A stretch of DNA of 64,000 bases from Clostridiales bacterium (lineage in GTDB: Bacteria > Bacillota > Clostridia > Oscillospirales > Oscillospiraceae), in contig SFFV01000007.1 in the NCBI GenBank assembly GCA_004557735.1, positions 1 to 64,000 on the forward strand. Direction: 5' to 3'. The notes below the pieces were generated by a model. It saw only the letters and a program-made list of their open reading frames with translations. It was not told the origin of the DNA and did not search any database. The translations under genes were made by a program, and so were the position numbers. Each line of letters opens with the position of its first letter. Position 1 is the stretch's first letter. Positions 25,470-33,927 of the stretch are shown here, piece by piece.

Positions 25470-26204
25470 ATGCGCAACTACGAACAGGAACTCGAAAACC
25501 GCGTTGCCTTTATCCGGCAGCTGCTGAAGGAAAGCGGCTGCGAGGGCATTGTTTACGGCAACAGCGGCGGCAAGGACAGCGCGCTCGTGGGCATTCTCTG
25601 CAAGAAGGCGTGCAGCAATACCGTGGGCATCCTCCTGCCCTGCGCCACGGCGCAGAACTACGGCAGCGACACGGACGACGCGATCCGCGTTGCGGTGCAG
25701 TACGGCATCGCGTACCGCACCGTGGATCTCACGGAGACGCGCGGCGCGCTCGTCGCGGCGCTCGAAAAGGCGGGTCTCGAGCTCAGCAACGCCGCCGTAT
25801 CGAACATCGCCCCGCGCCTTCGCATGACGGCGCTTTACGCGATCGCCGCGGCCGAGCACCGGCTCGTCGCCGGAACGGGCAACCGCAGCGAAGCGTTTAT
25901 GGGCTACTGCACCAAGTGGGGCGACGCCGCCGCCGACTTCAATCCCATCGCCGATCTGAGCGTGACCGAGGTCTTTGAGTTTCTCGACTATCTCGACGCG
26001 CCGGAGACCATCCGCCGCAAGGCGCCCTCCGCCGGGCTTTTCGAGGGCCAGACGGACGAGAAGGAAATGGGCGTTTCCTACGCCGCCATTGACCGCTACA
26101 TGGACGGCGGCGAGGTGACCGACGCCGAGCGCGCCGTCATCGAGCGCTTCCACCGCAACAGCGAGCACAAGCGCGTCGGACGAAAGGATTACTGCGCCAA
26201 CTGA
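25470..26204 (+). CDS. nadE: NAD synthase (ammonia-dependent type)
   Basis: 244 residues; the start at 25470 is 9 nt after GGGAGG. Adenine-nucleotide alpha-hydrolase fold with the P-loop YGNSGGKDSALVG, PRLRMTALYAIAAAEHRLV, GTGNRSEAFMGYCTKWGD and FNPIADLSVTEVFEF. It lacks the N-terminal nitrilase domain, so it should use free ammonia. It completes NAD synthesis by amidating deamido-NAD. It follows gatD by 16 nt and is probably co-transcribed. Confidence 0.95.
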   Translation: MRNYEQELENRVAFIRQLLKESGCEGIVYGNSGGKDSALVGILCKKACSNTVGILLPCATAQNYGSDTDDAIRVAVQYGIAYRTVDLTETRGALVAALEKAGLELSNAAVSNIAPRLRMTALYAIAAAEHRLVAGTGNRSEAFMGYCTKWGDAAADFNPIADLSVTEVFEFLDYLDAPETIRRKAPSAGLFEGQTDEKEMGVSYAAIDRYMDGGEVTDAERAVIERFHRNSEHKRVGRKDYCAN

Positions 26205-26289
26205 ATCCATGCCTATGCAAAAGGGCGCTGACCGGCTCTGTCAGCGCCTGTCGGCTCCGAAAACCATCGCAAGGGGGAGATGTTGTTTG

Positions 26290-27627
26290 GTGAAAAAGCT
26301 TCTTCAGGCCTTCCGGCGTTTGACGTCCTTTCAGCTTATCATACTCGGCTTTGCCGGCGTGATCGTTGCAGGAGCGCTGCTGCTGATGCTTCCGGCGGCG
26401 TCCGCCGAGAGGATCGCCACGCCGTTCACCGACGCGCTTTTTACTTCGACCTCGGCGGTATGCGTAACCGGCCTTGTCGTCCGCGATACCGGCAGCTACT
26501 GGTCTCCGTTCGGGCAGAGCCTGATTCTCCTGCTGATTCAGATCGGAGGTCTCGGCGTTATCACGATGTCGGCAGCCTTTCTGATGCTCGCCGGACGGAA
26601 CATATCCCTCAAGGAGCGCAGCGCCATGCAGGACGCGCTTTCCGCGCCGTCGGTCGGCGGCATTGTGCGTTTGACGCGCTTTATTCTGAAGGGAACCTTT
26701 ACCGTTGAGCTCGCCGGTGCGCTCGCCATGCTGCCGGTATTCTGCCGGGATCACGGCCTTCGCGGACTGTGGATGGCGGTATTCCATTCCATCTCCGCCT
26801 TCTGCAACGCCGGATTTGATATTCTCGGCACGGCCGATACGCCGTATCCCTCGCTGACCGCCTATGCCGCAAGCCCTCTCATCAACGTCACCGTGATTCT
26901 TCTTCTCGTGACCGGCGGGATCGGTTTTCTCACCTGGGACGATATTCGGACGCACCGGCAGAGGCTGTCACGCTATCGGATGCAGAGCAAGGTTATCCTG
27001 GCAACGTCCGCCGTGCTGCTCTTTTTCCCGGCCGTGCTCTTCTTCTTCACGGAGTATTCCTCCCTGCCGCCGCAGGAGCGCCTTCTTGCCTCGCTCTTCC
27101 AGTCTGCTACGCCGCGGACAGCCGGCTTCAATACGACCGATCTTGCCGCCATGGGCGATGTATCCCGCGCCGTTATGATCTTTCTCATGCTGATCGGCGG
27201 CGCTCCCGGCTCAACCGCGGGCGGCATGAAGGTGACGACCGTCGCCGTGCTTGCGGCAAACGTGCATTCCATATTCCGACAGCGGGAATCGCCGCAGTTT
27301 TTCCGCCGCCGCATCGACAGCGCCGCCGTAAAAAACGCCTCCGCTGTTCTGATCCTGTATCTGACGCTGTTTCTTGCCGGCGCATGCGCCATCAGCGCGA
27401 TGGAAGCTCTTCCGCTTGGCGTTTGTCTGTTTGAAACGGCGTCCGCCGTCGGAACGGTAGGTCTGACGCTCGGCATTACGCCGCAGCTTGGGCAGCTTTC
27501 TCATCTGATTCTGATCTTGCTGATGTTCTGGGGGCGTGTCGGCGGTCTGACGCTGATCTACGCCGCCTTTGCCGGACACAAGCACTATCATGCAGTGTAT
27601 CCGAAGGAAAACATTACCGTCGGATAA
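26290..27627 (+). CDS. trkH: TrkH/KtrB-type potassium uptake channel subunit
   Basis: About 445 residues if started at the GTG at 26290 (10 nt after GGGGGAG); a TTG at 26287 is an alternative. The protein is highly hydrophobic with four repeated membrane-pore-membrane units. Pore selectivity segments with key Gly residues are visible as TSTSAVCVTGLVV, SAFCNAGFD, TPRTAGFNTTDL and ASAVGTVGLTLG. Paired with the following RCK protein as a complete Trk/Ktr system. The length is closer to KtrB than to E. coli TrkH. Confidence 0.94.
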   Translation: MKKLLQAFRRLTSFQLIILGFAGVIVAGALLLMLPAASAERIATPFTDALFTSTSAVCVTGLVVRDTGSYWSPFGQSLILLLIQIGGLGVITMSAAFLMLAGRNISLKERSAMQDALSAPSVGGIVRLTRFILKGTFTVELAGALAMLPVFCRDHGLRGLWMAVFHSISAFCNAGFDILGTADTPYPSLTAYAASPLINVTVILLLVTGGIGFLTWDDIRTHRQRLSRYRMQSKVILATSAVLLFFPAVLFFFTEYSSLPPQERLLASLFQSATPRTAGFNTTDLAAMGDVSRAVMIFLMLIGGAPGSTAGGMKVTTVAVLAANVHSIFRQRESPQFFRRRIDSAAVKNASAVLILYLTLFLAGACAISAMEALPLGVCLFETASAVGTVGLTLGITPQLGQLSHLILILLMFWGRVGGLTLIYAAFAGHKHYHAVYPKENITVG

Positions 27628-27652
27628 TCGTCGTTTTAAGGGAGGACAGGAT

Positions 27653-28300
27653 ATGAAAAGCATTCTTCTGATCGGGGTGGGACGCTTCGGGCGTCATCTT
27701 GCCATGGAACTGAACCGTCTCGGCCATCAGATCATGGCGGTCGACAGGGACGAGGAGCGCGTCAACGATTGTATGCCGTTTGTGACCAACGCGCAGATCG
27801 GCGACAGCACACGGTTGGAGTTCCTGCGCTCGCTCGGCGTCGGAAATTACGATATCTGCTATGTTACCATCTGCGGCAGCTTTCAGGAATCTCTGGAAAC
27901 GGTCTCGCTTCTCAAAGAGCTTGGCGCAAAAACCGTTGTCGCGCGCGCGGATCGGGACGTTCAGGAAAAGTTTCTGCTTCGCAACGGCGCGGACTACGTC
28001 ACCTATCCCGAAAAACAGCTCGCCAAATGGTCGGCCACCCGCTATACCGCCAACCATCTGTTCGACTACATTGAGCTGGACGACAGACATGCCATTGTGG
28101 AGGTCGCCGTCCCGGAACGATGGGTCGGTCAGACCGTCGGCGAGCTGAACATTCGCCGCAAATACGGGATCAACCTGCTGGGCTTAAAGAAGGACGGAAA
28201 AACCGATGTATCCGTCACTCCGGACACCCCTCTCACAAAGGATGTTACGATTCTCGCCCTTGGTGAATATCAAACACTGAAAAAGTGCTTTGCTCTTTAA
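27653..28300 (+). CDS. trkA: TrkA/KtrA-type RCK regulatory subunit of potassium uptake
   Basis: 215 residues: an N-terminal RCK_N Rossmann domain (ILLIGVGRFGRHLAMELNRLGH, then acidic VDRDEERV) and a C-terminal RCK_C domain (TVGELNIRRKYGINLLGLK, ending ILALGEYQTLKKCF). It gates the channel subunit in response to nucleotides. It has its own GGGAGG site 7 nt before the ATG and follows the channel gene by 25 nt. A terminator follows, ending the long plus-strand block. Confidence 0.95.
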   Translation: MKSILLIGVGRFGRHLAMELNRLGHQIMAVDRDEERVNDCMPFVTNAQIGDSTRLEFLRSLGVGNYDICYVTICGSFQESLETVSLLKELGAKTVVARADRDVQEKFLLRNGADYVTYPEKQLAKWSATRYTANHLFDYIELDDRHAIVEVAVPERWVGQTVGELNIRRKYGINLLGLKKDGKTDVSVTPDTPLTKDVTILALGEYQTLKKCFAL

Positions 28301-28309
28301 AGCAAATTG

Positions 28310-28360
28310 TTGGATGCAGTCATCCTGTAAGGATAACTGCATCCAACATTCATTTTTAAA
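28310..28360 (+). terminator. Terminator after trkA
   Basis: Arms TTGGATGCAGT (28310-28320) and ACTGCATCCAA (28336-28346) pair perfectly, with further ATCC/GGAT pairing inside, followed by a T-rich stretch ending TTTTT. It separates convergent genes. Confidence 0.8.
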
Positions 28361-28363
28361 CCT

Positions 28364-28858
28364 TTATTTTTTCATTGCCAGCCGCACAAAAAACCGCACG
28401 AGCGGCGCGGTGCAGCATACGCCAATCAGCACGCCCATCCCCCACGGGAAGGTCGGCGTGAGCGCCGTCTGCCAGACGGCAAACGCAGTGAACATCACCG
28501 CCATCGAAAGGCGTATATCGGCAATGAGATCGCGCACGCGCCGGTATACCAGCGCACGGTTGAACACCGTCACGCTCGTGCCGACATTCCATGTCTGCGG
28601 GAAGAAGCTCACGGCGAGCATCAAAGCGTCGCACAGAATGCCAATGACCGGCATGATCCAGAGCGTTCCCCGACTGCCGTAGCCGTCGATCTCGCCGTAA
28701 AAATTATAGTGCGACGGTATCTCCGCCGGAAGCTGCGCATACCGCACGGCGACATACACGATCCCGGCAAGCAGAATGGCGGGGGCGGCAAAGAACACGA
28801 TGCGCTGATAGAGCGTTTCCCGGCAGCCGCAGAAGGCATTGATCTCCGCTCTTTTCAC
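28364..28858 (-). CDS. DUF1648-domain membrane protein
   Basis: 164 residues from a GTG start at 28858, 8 nt after AGGAGGGG. Four hydrophobic segments. The DUF1648 signature LPAEIPSHYNFYGEIDGYG follows the first helix, as in SdpI-type and related membrane proteins. The biochemical role of the domain is unclear; some relatives give immunity to toxins or act as sensors. It is the last gene of SPFH, ribbon-helix-helix, DUF1648, all on one strand with short spacings. Confidence 0.8.
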   Translation of the reverse strand: MKRAEINAFCGCRETLYQRIVFFAAPAILLAGIVYVAVRYAQLPAEIPSHYNFYGEIDGYGSRGTLWIMPVIGILCDALMLAVSFFPQTWNVGTSVTVFNRALVYRRVRDLIADIRLSMAVMFTAFAVWQTALTPTFPWGMGVLIGVCCTAPLVRFFVRLAMKK

Positions 28859-28873
28859 GGCCTTGTCCCCTCC

Positions 28874-29080
28874 TCATATATCCAGTTCCGGCGGCTTATC
28901 CAGCTCGTCGGAAACATACCTTCCGTTCTTCTTCCGCTGGCGGACGCATTCGGTGAGCAGGTACTCGATCTGCCCGTTTACCGAGCGGAAATCGTCCTCC
29001 GCCCACGCGGCGATCGCCGCATACAGCTTCGGGGACAGGCGCAGCGGCACATGCTTTTTTCCGGTTTCGGTTTCCGCCAT
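28874..29080 (-). CDS. Arc-like ribbon-helix-helix DNA-binding protein
   Basis: 68 residues. The segment KHVPLRLSPKLYAAIAAWA followed by DDFRSVNGQIEYLL fits the Arc/MetJ ribbon-helix-helix fold: a beta-strand of alternating residues and two short helices, with the conserved N-x-x-I near the second helix. It starts 1 nt after the SPFH stop, so the two are translationally coupled. A pair of 8-bp palindromes upstream of the SPFH gene is a plausible operator, suggesting autoregulation. Confidence 0.82.
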   Translation of the reverse strand: MAETETGKKHVPLRLSPKLYAAIAAWAEDDFRSVNGQIEYLLTECVRQRKKNGRYVSDELDKPPELDI

Positions 29081-29081
29081 G

Positions 29082-30089
29082 TCAGTACAGGCTTCCCGAG
29101 TTCACGACGGGCTGCGCGTCGCGGTTGCCGCAGAGCACAACAAGGAGGTTCGATACCATCGCCGCCTTGCGCTCGTCGTCGAGCGCGACGACGTTATTCT
29201 CGCTCAGGCGCTCGAGCGCCATCTCCACCATGCCGACCGCGCCGTCTACGATCATTTTGCGCGCGTCGATGATGGCGGACGCCTGCTGCCGCTGCAGCAT
29301 GACCGCCGCGATCTCGGTCGCGTAGGCCAGATAGGTGATGCGCGCTTCGATGATCTCGATACCCGCGGCGTCCACGCGCTGCTGAATCTCCTTGCGTATG
29401 CGCTCGGCCACGATCTCGCTCGAGCCGCGCAGGCTCCCTTCGTCCGCCACGCCGTCGCCGGTCGTATCAACGTTAGGCGCCACGTCGTACGGGTAAATGC
29501 GCACGATGTTGCGCAGCGCGCTGTCGCACTGGAGAGAGAGATATTCCTTGTAGTTATCGACGTCAAAGACGGCCTTTGCCGTGTCCACCACGCGCCACAT
29601 GACCGCAATGCCGATCTCCACAGGGTTGCCGAGGCAATCGTTGATCTTCTGACGGGAGTTGTTGAGCGTCATGATCTTGAGAGAAATCTTTTTGCTGCCG
29701 GCGACTTCCACCGCGCCGCCCGCCTGTCCGGCGGCGATCACGATGCCGCCCTTAGCGCCGTCCACATCGCCGCTCTGGCTGAGCTTCGTGTTGGCCGCCG
29801 GGTTGACCGCCGAGCAGAACGGATTCACACAGTAAAATCCCTCGCCCTTAAGCGTACCGATGTACTTGCCGAAGAGCGTCAGCACCAGCGCCTCCTGCGG
29901 CTTGAGAACACGCAGACCGCAAAGCCCGATCCAGCCGAGAGATACATACAAAACGCCGAGAGCAATGAAAAAGCCACGGCCGCGCACCGCACCGTAAACA
30001 ATGGCGAGGACCGCGGCGACGAGCAGCGCCAGATAGCCGAGCAGCACTGCCATGCCGTACTTACGTCCGGTGATGATTTTTTCTTTCAT
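29082..30089 (-). CDS. SPFH/band-7 domain membrane protein
   Basis: 335 residues. Two hydrophobic segments near residues 12-50 are followed by the SPFH domain (RVLKPQEALVLTLFGKYIG, then the central region with RIRKEIQQRVDAAGIEI and EARITYL) and a C-terminal helical part with QRQQASAIIDARKM. Stomatin/flotillin-type proteins form membrane scaffolds. The start has a GGAGG site. It leads an operon with the ribbon-helix-helix and DUF1648 genes, a combination that suggests a regulated membrane-stress or membrane-organisation unit. Confidence 0.9.
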   Translation of the reverse strand: MKEKIITGRKYGMAVLLGYLALLVAAVLAIVYGAVRGRGFFIALGVLYVSLGWIGLCGLRVLKPQEALVLTLFGKYIGTLKGEGFYCVNPFCSAVNPAANTKLSQSGDVDGAKGGIVIAAGQAGGAVEVAGSKKISLKIMTLNNSRQKINDCLGNPVEIGIAVMWRVVDTAKAVFDVDNYKEYLSLQCDSALRNIVRIYPYDVAPNVDTTGDGVADEGSLRGSSEIVAERIRKEIQQRVDAAGIEIIEARITYLAYATEIAAVMLQRQQASAIIDARKMIVDGAVGMVEMALERLSENNVVALDDERKAAMVSNLLVVLCGNRDAQPVVNSGSLY

Positions 30090-30112
30090 GACAAATCCTC
30101 CATAAATTAATT

Positions 30113-30131
30113 TGATATCATATTGATATCA
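30113..30131. promoter_or_regulatory. Candidate operator: two TGATATCA palindromes
   Basis: TGATATCA at 30113-30120 and again at 30124-30131 are identical perfect 8-bp palindromes, centre to centre 11 bp, about one helical turn. They lie about 25-40 bp upstream of the SPFH start. Such spacing is typical of sites bound cooperatively by ribbon-helix-helix dimers, and one is encoded in this operon. Confidence 0.65.
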
Positions 30132-30159
30132 CATCAGCGGCGAGCTGTCAAGCAAAATC

Positions 30160-30210
30160 TGGAAAAAATCAAAGCATCGCCCCGAAAGGAGAATCCTTTC
30201 GGGGCGATGC
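30160..30210 (-). terminator. Terminator of the liv operon
   Basis: Perfect arms starting GCATCGCCCCG (30174) and ending CGGGGCGATGC (30210) enclose a short loop; the minus strand continues with TTTGATTTTTT. It lies just past the livF stop. Confidence 0.9.
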
Positions 30211-30223
30211 TCTTATTCGCTTG

Positions 30224-30928
30224 TCAGCCGCCGAGATAGGCCTTCTGTACCTGCTCGCTCTGGGCGAGCTCCCTGCCGGTGCCGGAGAGGGAGACCTTGC
30301 CGTTTTCGAGAACATAGGCACGGTCGGCGATGGAGAGCGCCATCTGCGCGTTCTGCTCGACGAGCAGGATCGTGGTGCCCGCTTTGTGCAGCGACTGGAT
30401 GATCTCAAACACCTGCTCCACAAGGATGGGCGCGAGACCCATGGAGGGCTCGTCAAGCATCATGAGCTTCGGTGCGCTCATAAGCGCGCGGCCCATGGCG
30501 AGCATCTGCTGCTCGCCGCCGGAGAGCGTTCCGGCGACCTGACGGCGGCGTTCCTTCAGACGCGGGAACAGCTCGTACACCTTTTCGAGCCCCGGCTCAA
30601 CGGTGGCGTTGGCGCGGGTGAACGCGCCCATTTCGAGGTTTTCCTCCACGGTCATCTGCGTAAACACGCGCCGTCCCTCCGGAACGAGCGCCAGACCGTC
30701 CTTGACGATCAGGTGAGGGGCCTTGTGCGCGATGCTCTCGCCATGAAAAACGATGTCCCCGCCGCGGCTGCGCAGGAGGCCTGCAATGGTATCGAGCGTC
30801 GTTGTCTTGCCCGCGCCGTTCGCGCCGATAAGCGTTACGATCTCGCCCTCGTTAACCTCAAAGGAGACGCCCTTTATGGCATGGATCGCGCCATAATATA
30901 CTTGAATGTCCCTGACTTCGAGAAGCAT
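30224..30928 (-). CDS. livF: Branched-chain amino acid ABC importer ATPase LivF
   Basis: 234 residues. Walker A GANGAGKTTTLDTIAGL, signature TLSGGEQQMLAMGRAL, Walker B LMMLDEPSMGLAP and H-loop LVEQN. The motifs DEPSMGLAPI and LVEQNAQMALSIADRAYVLE are typical of LivF. It is the last of five genes livK-H-M-G-F on the minus strand and starts 3 nt after livG. High-affinity import of leucine, isoleucine and valine (or related amides) is the expected role. Confidence 0.95.
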   Translation of the reverse strand: MLLEVRDIQVYYGAIHAIKGVSFEVNEGEIVTLIGANGAGKTTTLDTIAGLLRSRGGDIVFHGESIAHKAPHLIVKDGLALVPEGRRVFTQMTVEENLEMGAFTRANATVEPGLEKVYELFPRLKERRRQVAGTLSGGEQQMLAMGRALMSAPKLMMLDEPSMGLAPILVEQVFEIIQSLHKAGTTILLVEQNAQMALSIADRAYVLENGKVSLSGTGRELAQSEQVQKAYLGG

Positions 30929-30931
30929 CGG

Positions 30932-31780
30932 TCAGCCCTCCTTCTTCTTGCCGAGATAGGCTTCGATCACGGCGGGGTTCGCCTGAATCTCTTCCGCGGT
31001 GCCTTTGGCGATCACCTTGCCGAAGTTCAGCACGCAGATGCCCTCGCAGATGCCCATGACGAGCTTCATGTCGTGCTCGATGAGCATGACGGCGATCTGG
31101 AACGTGTCGCGGATCTTGACAATGTTCTCCATAAGCTCATACGTCTCGGAGGGGTTCATGCCGGCGGCCGGCTCGTCGAGCAGCAGCAGCGACGGGTTCG
31201 TCGCAAGAGCGCGGACGATCTCCAGACGGCGCTGCGCGCCGTAGGGCAGCGAGCCGGCCTGCATGTTCGCCATGTCCTGCATATCAAAGATCGACAGCAG
31301 CTCGAGCGCGCGCTCGTGCGCGGCGCGTTCCTGCCGCCAGTACTTCGGCAGACGGAAAATGCCCTCGAACGTGGAATACGGCTCCTGATTGTGGAGACCG
31401 ATCTTGACGTTGTCCTCCACCGACAGGTTATTGAAAAGGCGGATGTTCTGGAATGTGCGGGCAATGCCCATGCGGTTGATCTGCTCGGTCGTCTTGCCGG
31501 AGGTGTCCATGCCGTCGAGCAGCGTCGTGCCGCGGGTCGGCTGATAGACCTTGGTGAGCAGGTTGAAAACGGTAGTTTTGCCCGCGCCGTTTGGGCCGAT
31601 CAGACCGGCGATTTCGGTACGGCCGATGGTGAGGTTGAAGTCATCCACGGCGCGCAGTCCGCCGAAGTCGATACCGAGATGGCGGCATTCGAGCACGGGC
31701 GTTTTATCCAGATCGCGCTCGGGAATGATGGCCCTGCTCGGAAATTCAACCATTTTTCCTTTTTCAAACGCTTCAGGCAT
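30932..31780 (-). CDS. livG: Branched-chain amino acid ABC importer ATPase LivG
   Basis: 282 residues. Walker A GPNGAGKTTVFNLLTK, signature LPYGAQRRLEIVRALA, Walker B LLLLDEPAAGMNP, and H-loop LIEHDMKLVMGICEGICVL, the LivG set including the C-terminal GTAEEIQANPAVIEAYLG. It overlaps the livM stop by 8 nt. It has a longer N-terminus than typical LivG (about 27 residues before the domain, with EFPSRAIIPERDLDKTPV). Confidence 0.95.
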   Translation of the reverse strand: MPEAFEKGKMVEFPSRAIIPERDLDKTPVLECRHLGIDFGGLRAVDDFNLTIGRTEIAGLIGPNGAGKTTVFNLLTKVYQPTRGTTLLDGMDTSGKTTEQINRMGIARTFQNIRLFNNLSVEDNVKIGLHNQEPYSTFEGIFRLPKYWRQERAAHERALELLSIFDMQDMANMQAGSLPYGAQRRLEIVRALATNPSLLLLDEPAAGMNPSETYELMENIVKIRDTFQIAVMLIEHDMKLVMGICEGICVLNFGKVIAKGTAEEIQANPAVIEAYLGKKKEG

Positions 31781-32828
31781 CTTCCCTCTCCTCCTTCCGT
31801 CCGGGGATCACGCGGCGCAGCAGCGCCTTGAAATCGTCGTTGTTTGTTGCGAGCATCACGAGGATAAGCACGATGGCGTAGATCAGCATGCGGTAATCGG
31901 CAAAGCTGCGAAGCGCCTCGGGCAGCGCCGTGAGCAGCGCCGCGGCGATGACGGAGCCGAGCATATTTCCCAGCCCGCCGAACACGACAAGCACGAGCAC
32001 GAGGATGGATGTGTTGAAGTCGAACTTGTTTGCGGCGATCGTGGAAAAGTTAAGCGCAAAGAGCGCGCCCGCCGCGCCCGCCATGGAAGCGGAAAGAACA
32101 AAAGCCGTCATTTTATAGCGTGTCACGGGGATACCGACGCTCTCGGCGGCGATGCGGTTATCGCGGATGGCGAGAATCGCGCGGCCCGTGCGGCTGTTTA
32201 CAAGATGAAAGATCACGATAAGGCAGATCATCACAAGGATAAAGCCGCCGGTGAACGTAGCGATCTTCTGTACGCCGCCGATGCCCATCGGCCCGCCGAT
32301 GATGAGCTTTCCGCCCTCCTCCAGATTCTCCGGAGCCTGCAGGAAGCGAATGTGGTAGCCGCGGCTGTCGATACCGATGTAAAGGTTCGTGAAAATGCTC
32401 TTGATGATCTCGCCGAAGGCAAGCGTCACGATGGCGAGATAGTCGCCCCGGAGACGCAGCACCGGAATGCCGATGAGAAAGCCGATGACGGCGGCAAAGA
32501 CCGCGCCGACGGCCATCGCAATGGCAAGACGCAGCGGAGCGCTCGCAATGACGCCCTGGAGCGACACCGCCGCCGTCGTGCCCATGAACGCCCCCACGCT
32601 CATAAAGCCCGCGTGGCCGAGCGACAGCTCGCCCATCACGCCGACGGTGAGGTTGAGCGAGACGGCCATGACGACGTAAGCGCAGATCGGCACGAGCATA
32701 CCGCGCGCCGTAGAGGACAGCACCTTCTGTCCGGAGAGGATCTGGAGGACGATATACGCGGCGATCACAAAGGCATAGGTGATCCACTGCTGCCGGCTGG
32801 TTTTCATTCGGACCATAACGTTTTTCAT
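31773..32828 (-). CDS. livM: Branched-chain amino acid ABC importer permease LivM
   Basis: 351 residues when started at the ATG at 32828, 7 nt after GAGGTG; a GTG nine bases upstream is in frame. Eight to ten hydrophobic helices. Family blocks include LSLGHAGFMSVGAFMGT, the cytoplasmic loop GRAILAIRDNRIAAESVGI and LVVFGGLGNMLGSVIAAALL. Pairs with LivH to form the transmembrane heterodimer. Confidence 0.95.
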   Translation of the reverse strand: MKNVMVRMKTSRQQWITYAFVIAAYIVLQILSGQKVLSSTARGMLVPICAYVVMAVSLNLTVGVMGELSLGHAGFMSVGAFMGTTAAVSLQGVIASAPLRLAIAMAVGAVFAAVIGFLIGIPVLRLRGDYLAIVTLAFGEIIKSIFTNLYIGIDSRGYHIRFLQAPENLEEGGKLIIGGPMGIGGVQKIATFTGGFILVMICLIVIFHLVNSRTGRAILAIRDNRIAAESVGIPVTRYKMTAFVLSASMAGAAGALFALNFSTIAANKFDFNTSILVLVLVVFGGLGNMLGSVIAAALLTALPEALRSFADYRMLIYAIVLILVMLATNNDDFKALLRRVIPGRKEEREDA

Positions 32829-32838
32829 CGTACGCACC

Positions 32839-33732
32839 TCACACTTTCTCGCGGACCTGCTTGCCCAGCAGACCGGACGGTTTGACGAGCAGCACGATGA
32901 TCAGCACCGCGAACACCGCGGCGTCCGACATCTGCGTGGAGATATAGGCTTTGGCCATGATCTCGATCACGCCGAGGAGCAGCCCGCCGAGCAGCGCGCC
33001 GGGGATCGAGCCGATGCCGCCGAACACGGCGGCAGTGAACGCCTTGATACCGGGCATGGAGCCGGTGGTGGGGACGAGCGTCGGATACGCGGAGCAGAGC
33101 AGCACGCCCGCGACCGCGGCAAGGCCGGAGCCAATGGCGAACGTCATGGAGATCGTCGCGTCCACGTTGATGCCCATGAGCCGCGCCGCGTCCTTGTCCT
33201 CGGAGCAGGCGCGCATCGCCTTGCCCATTTTTGTCTTGCCGATGAAGATCGAGAGCGCGGCCATGATGATGACACACACAACGATCGTCACGAGCGCGAC
33301 ATACGAGACCCGCAGCTCGCCGCCGAAAAGGGCGAAGCCCGTTTCGCCGCTCACCGACTTGAAGAAGTTCGGGAACACCACCGGGCTGGAGCCCCAGAGC
33401 AGCAGCGCCGCATTCTGGAGAAAATAGCTCACGCCGATGGCGGTGATGAGCACCGCGAGCGACGTTGCCGCGCGCAGCGGCTTATACGCCAGCTTCTCGA
33501 TCGTCATGCCGAGAACCGTGCACACGATCATCGCGAGGATCACGCCGACGACCGGCGGGAGATCAAACTTGGTGCAGGCAAAAAAGCACATATATGCGCC
33601 CACCATGATGACGTCGCCGTGGGCAAAGTTCAGCATTTTCGCAATGCCGTAGACCATCGTATAGCCAAGGGCGATGATCGCGTAGATGCTGCCGAGGCTG
33701 ATGCCGCTGATCAGAAAGTTCAGAAAACTCAA
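32839..33732 (-). CDS. livH: Branched-chain amino acid ABC importer permease LivH
   Basis: 297 residues with start at the TTG at 33732, 8 nt after AAAGGGG. The longer in-frame reading from 33816 adds a charged stretch without a usable site. Sequence LNFLISGISLGSIYAIIALGYTMVYG opens the first helices (signature split here across two helices), MGKAMRACSEDKDAARLMGI is the cytoplasmic ATPase-contact loop, and GGIGSIPGALLGGLLLG follows. It lies 195 nt after livK, separated by a hairpin. Confidence 0.93.
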   Translation of the reverse strand: MSFLNFLISGISLGSIYAIIALGYTMVYGIAKMLNFAHGDVIMVGAYMCFFACTKFDLPPVVGVILAMIVCTVLGMTIEKLAYKPLRAATSLAVLITAIGVSYFLQNAALLLWGSSPVVFPNFFKSVSGETGFALFGGELRVSYVALVTIVVCVIIMAALSIFIGKTKMGKAMRACSEDKDAARLMGINVDATISMTFAIGSGLAAVAGVLLCSAYPTLVPTTGSMPGIKAFTAAVFGGIGSIPGALLGGLLLGVIEIMAKAYISTQMSDAAVFAVLIIVLLVKPSGLLGKQVREKV

Positions 33733-33870
33733 GGCTGACACCCCTTTCGGGTCAATTTCTTTCTCTTTTTCTCTCTTTTGCTTTGATTCACAGGGGGTAT
33801 ATGGGAAAATGCGCATCGGAAAAAGGCTTCGGTGCGGCCTCTTTCCGCTGCGCGCCTTCCCGCGGGGAAT

Positions 33871-33896
33871 GGGACGGAGAGAAATCTCTCCGCCCC
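33871..33896 (-). other. Hairpin between livK and livH
   Basis: A stem of CGGAGAGA-type arms in the livK-livH gap (about 10 paired bases, 3-nt loop) without a T-run. It may stabilise the 3' end of the livK message so that the binding protein is made in excess over the membrane subunits. The remaining 195-nt gap has no recognisable gene. Confidence 0.5.
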
Positions 33897-33927
33897 ATAG
33901 CCGTTTCGTGGGTCGGGCTTTTTCCGA

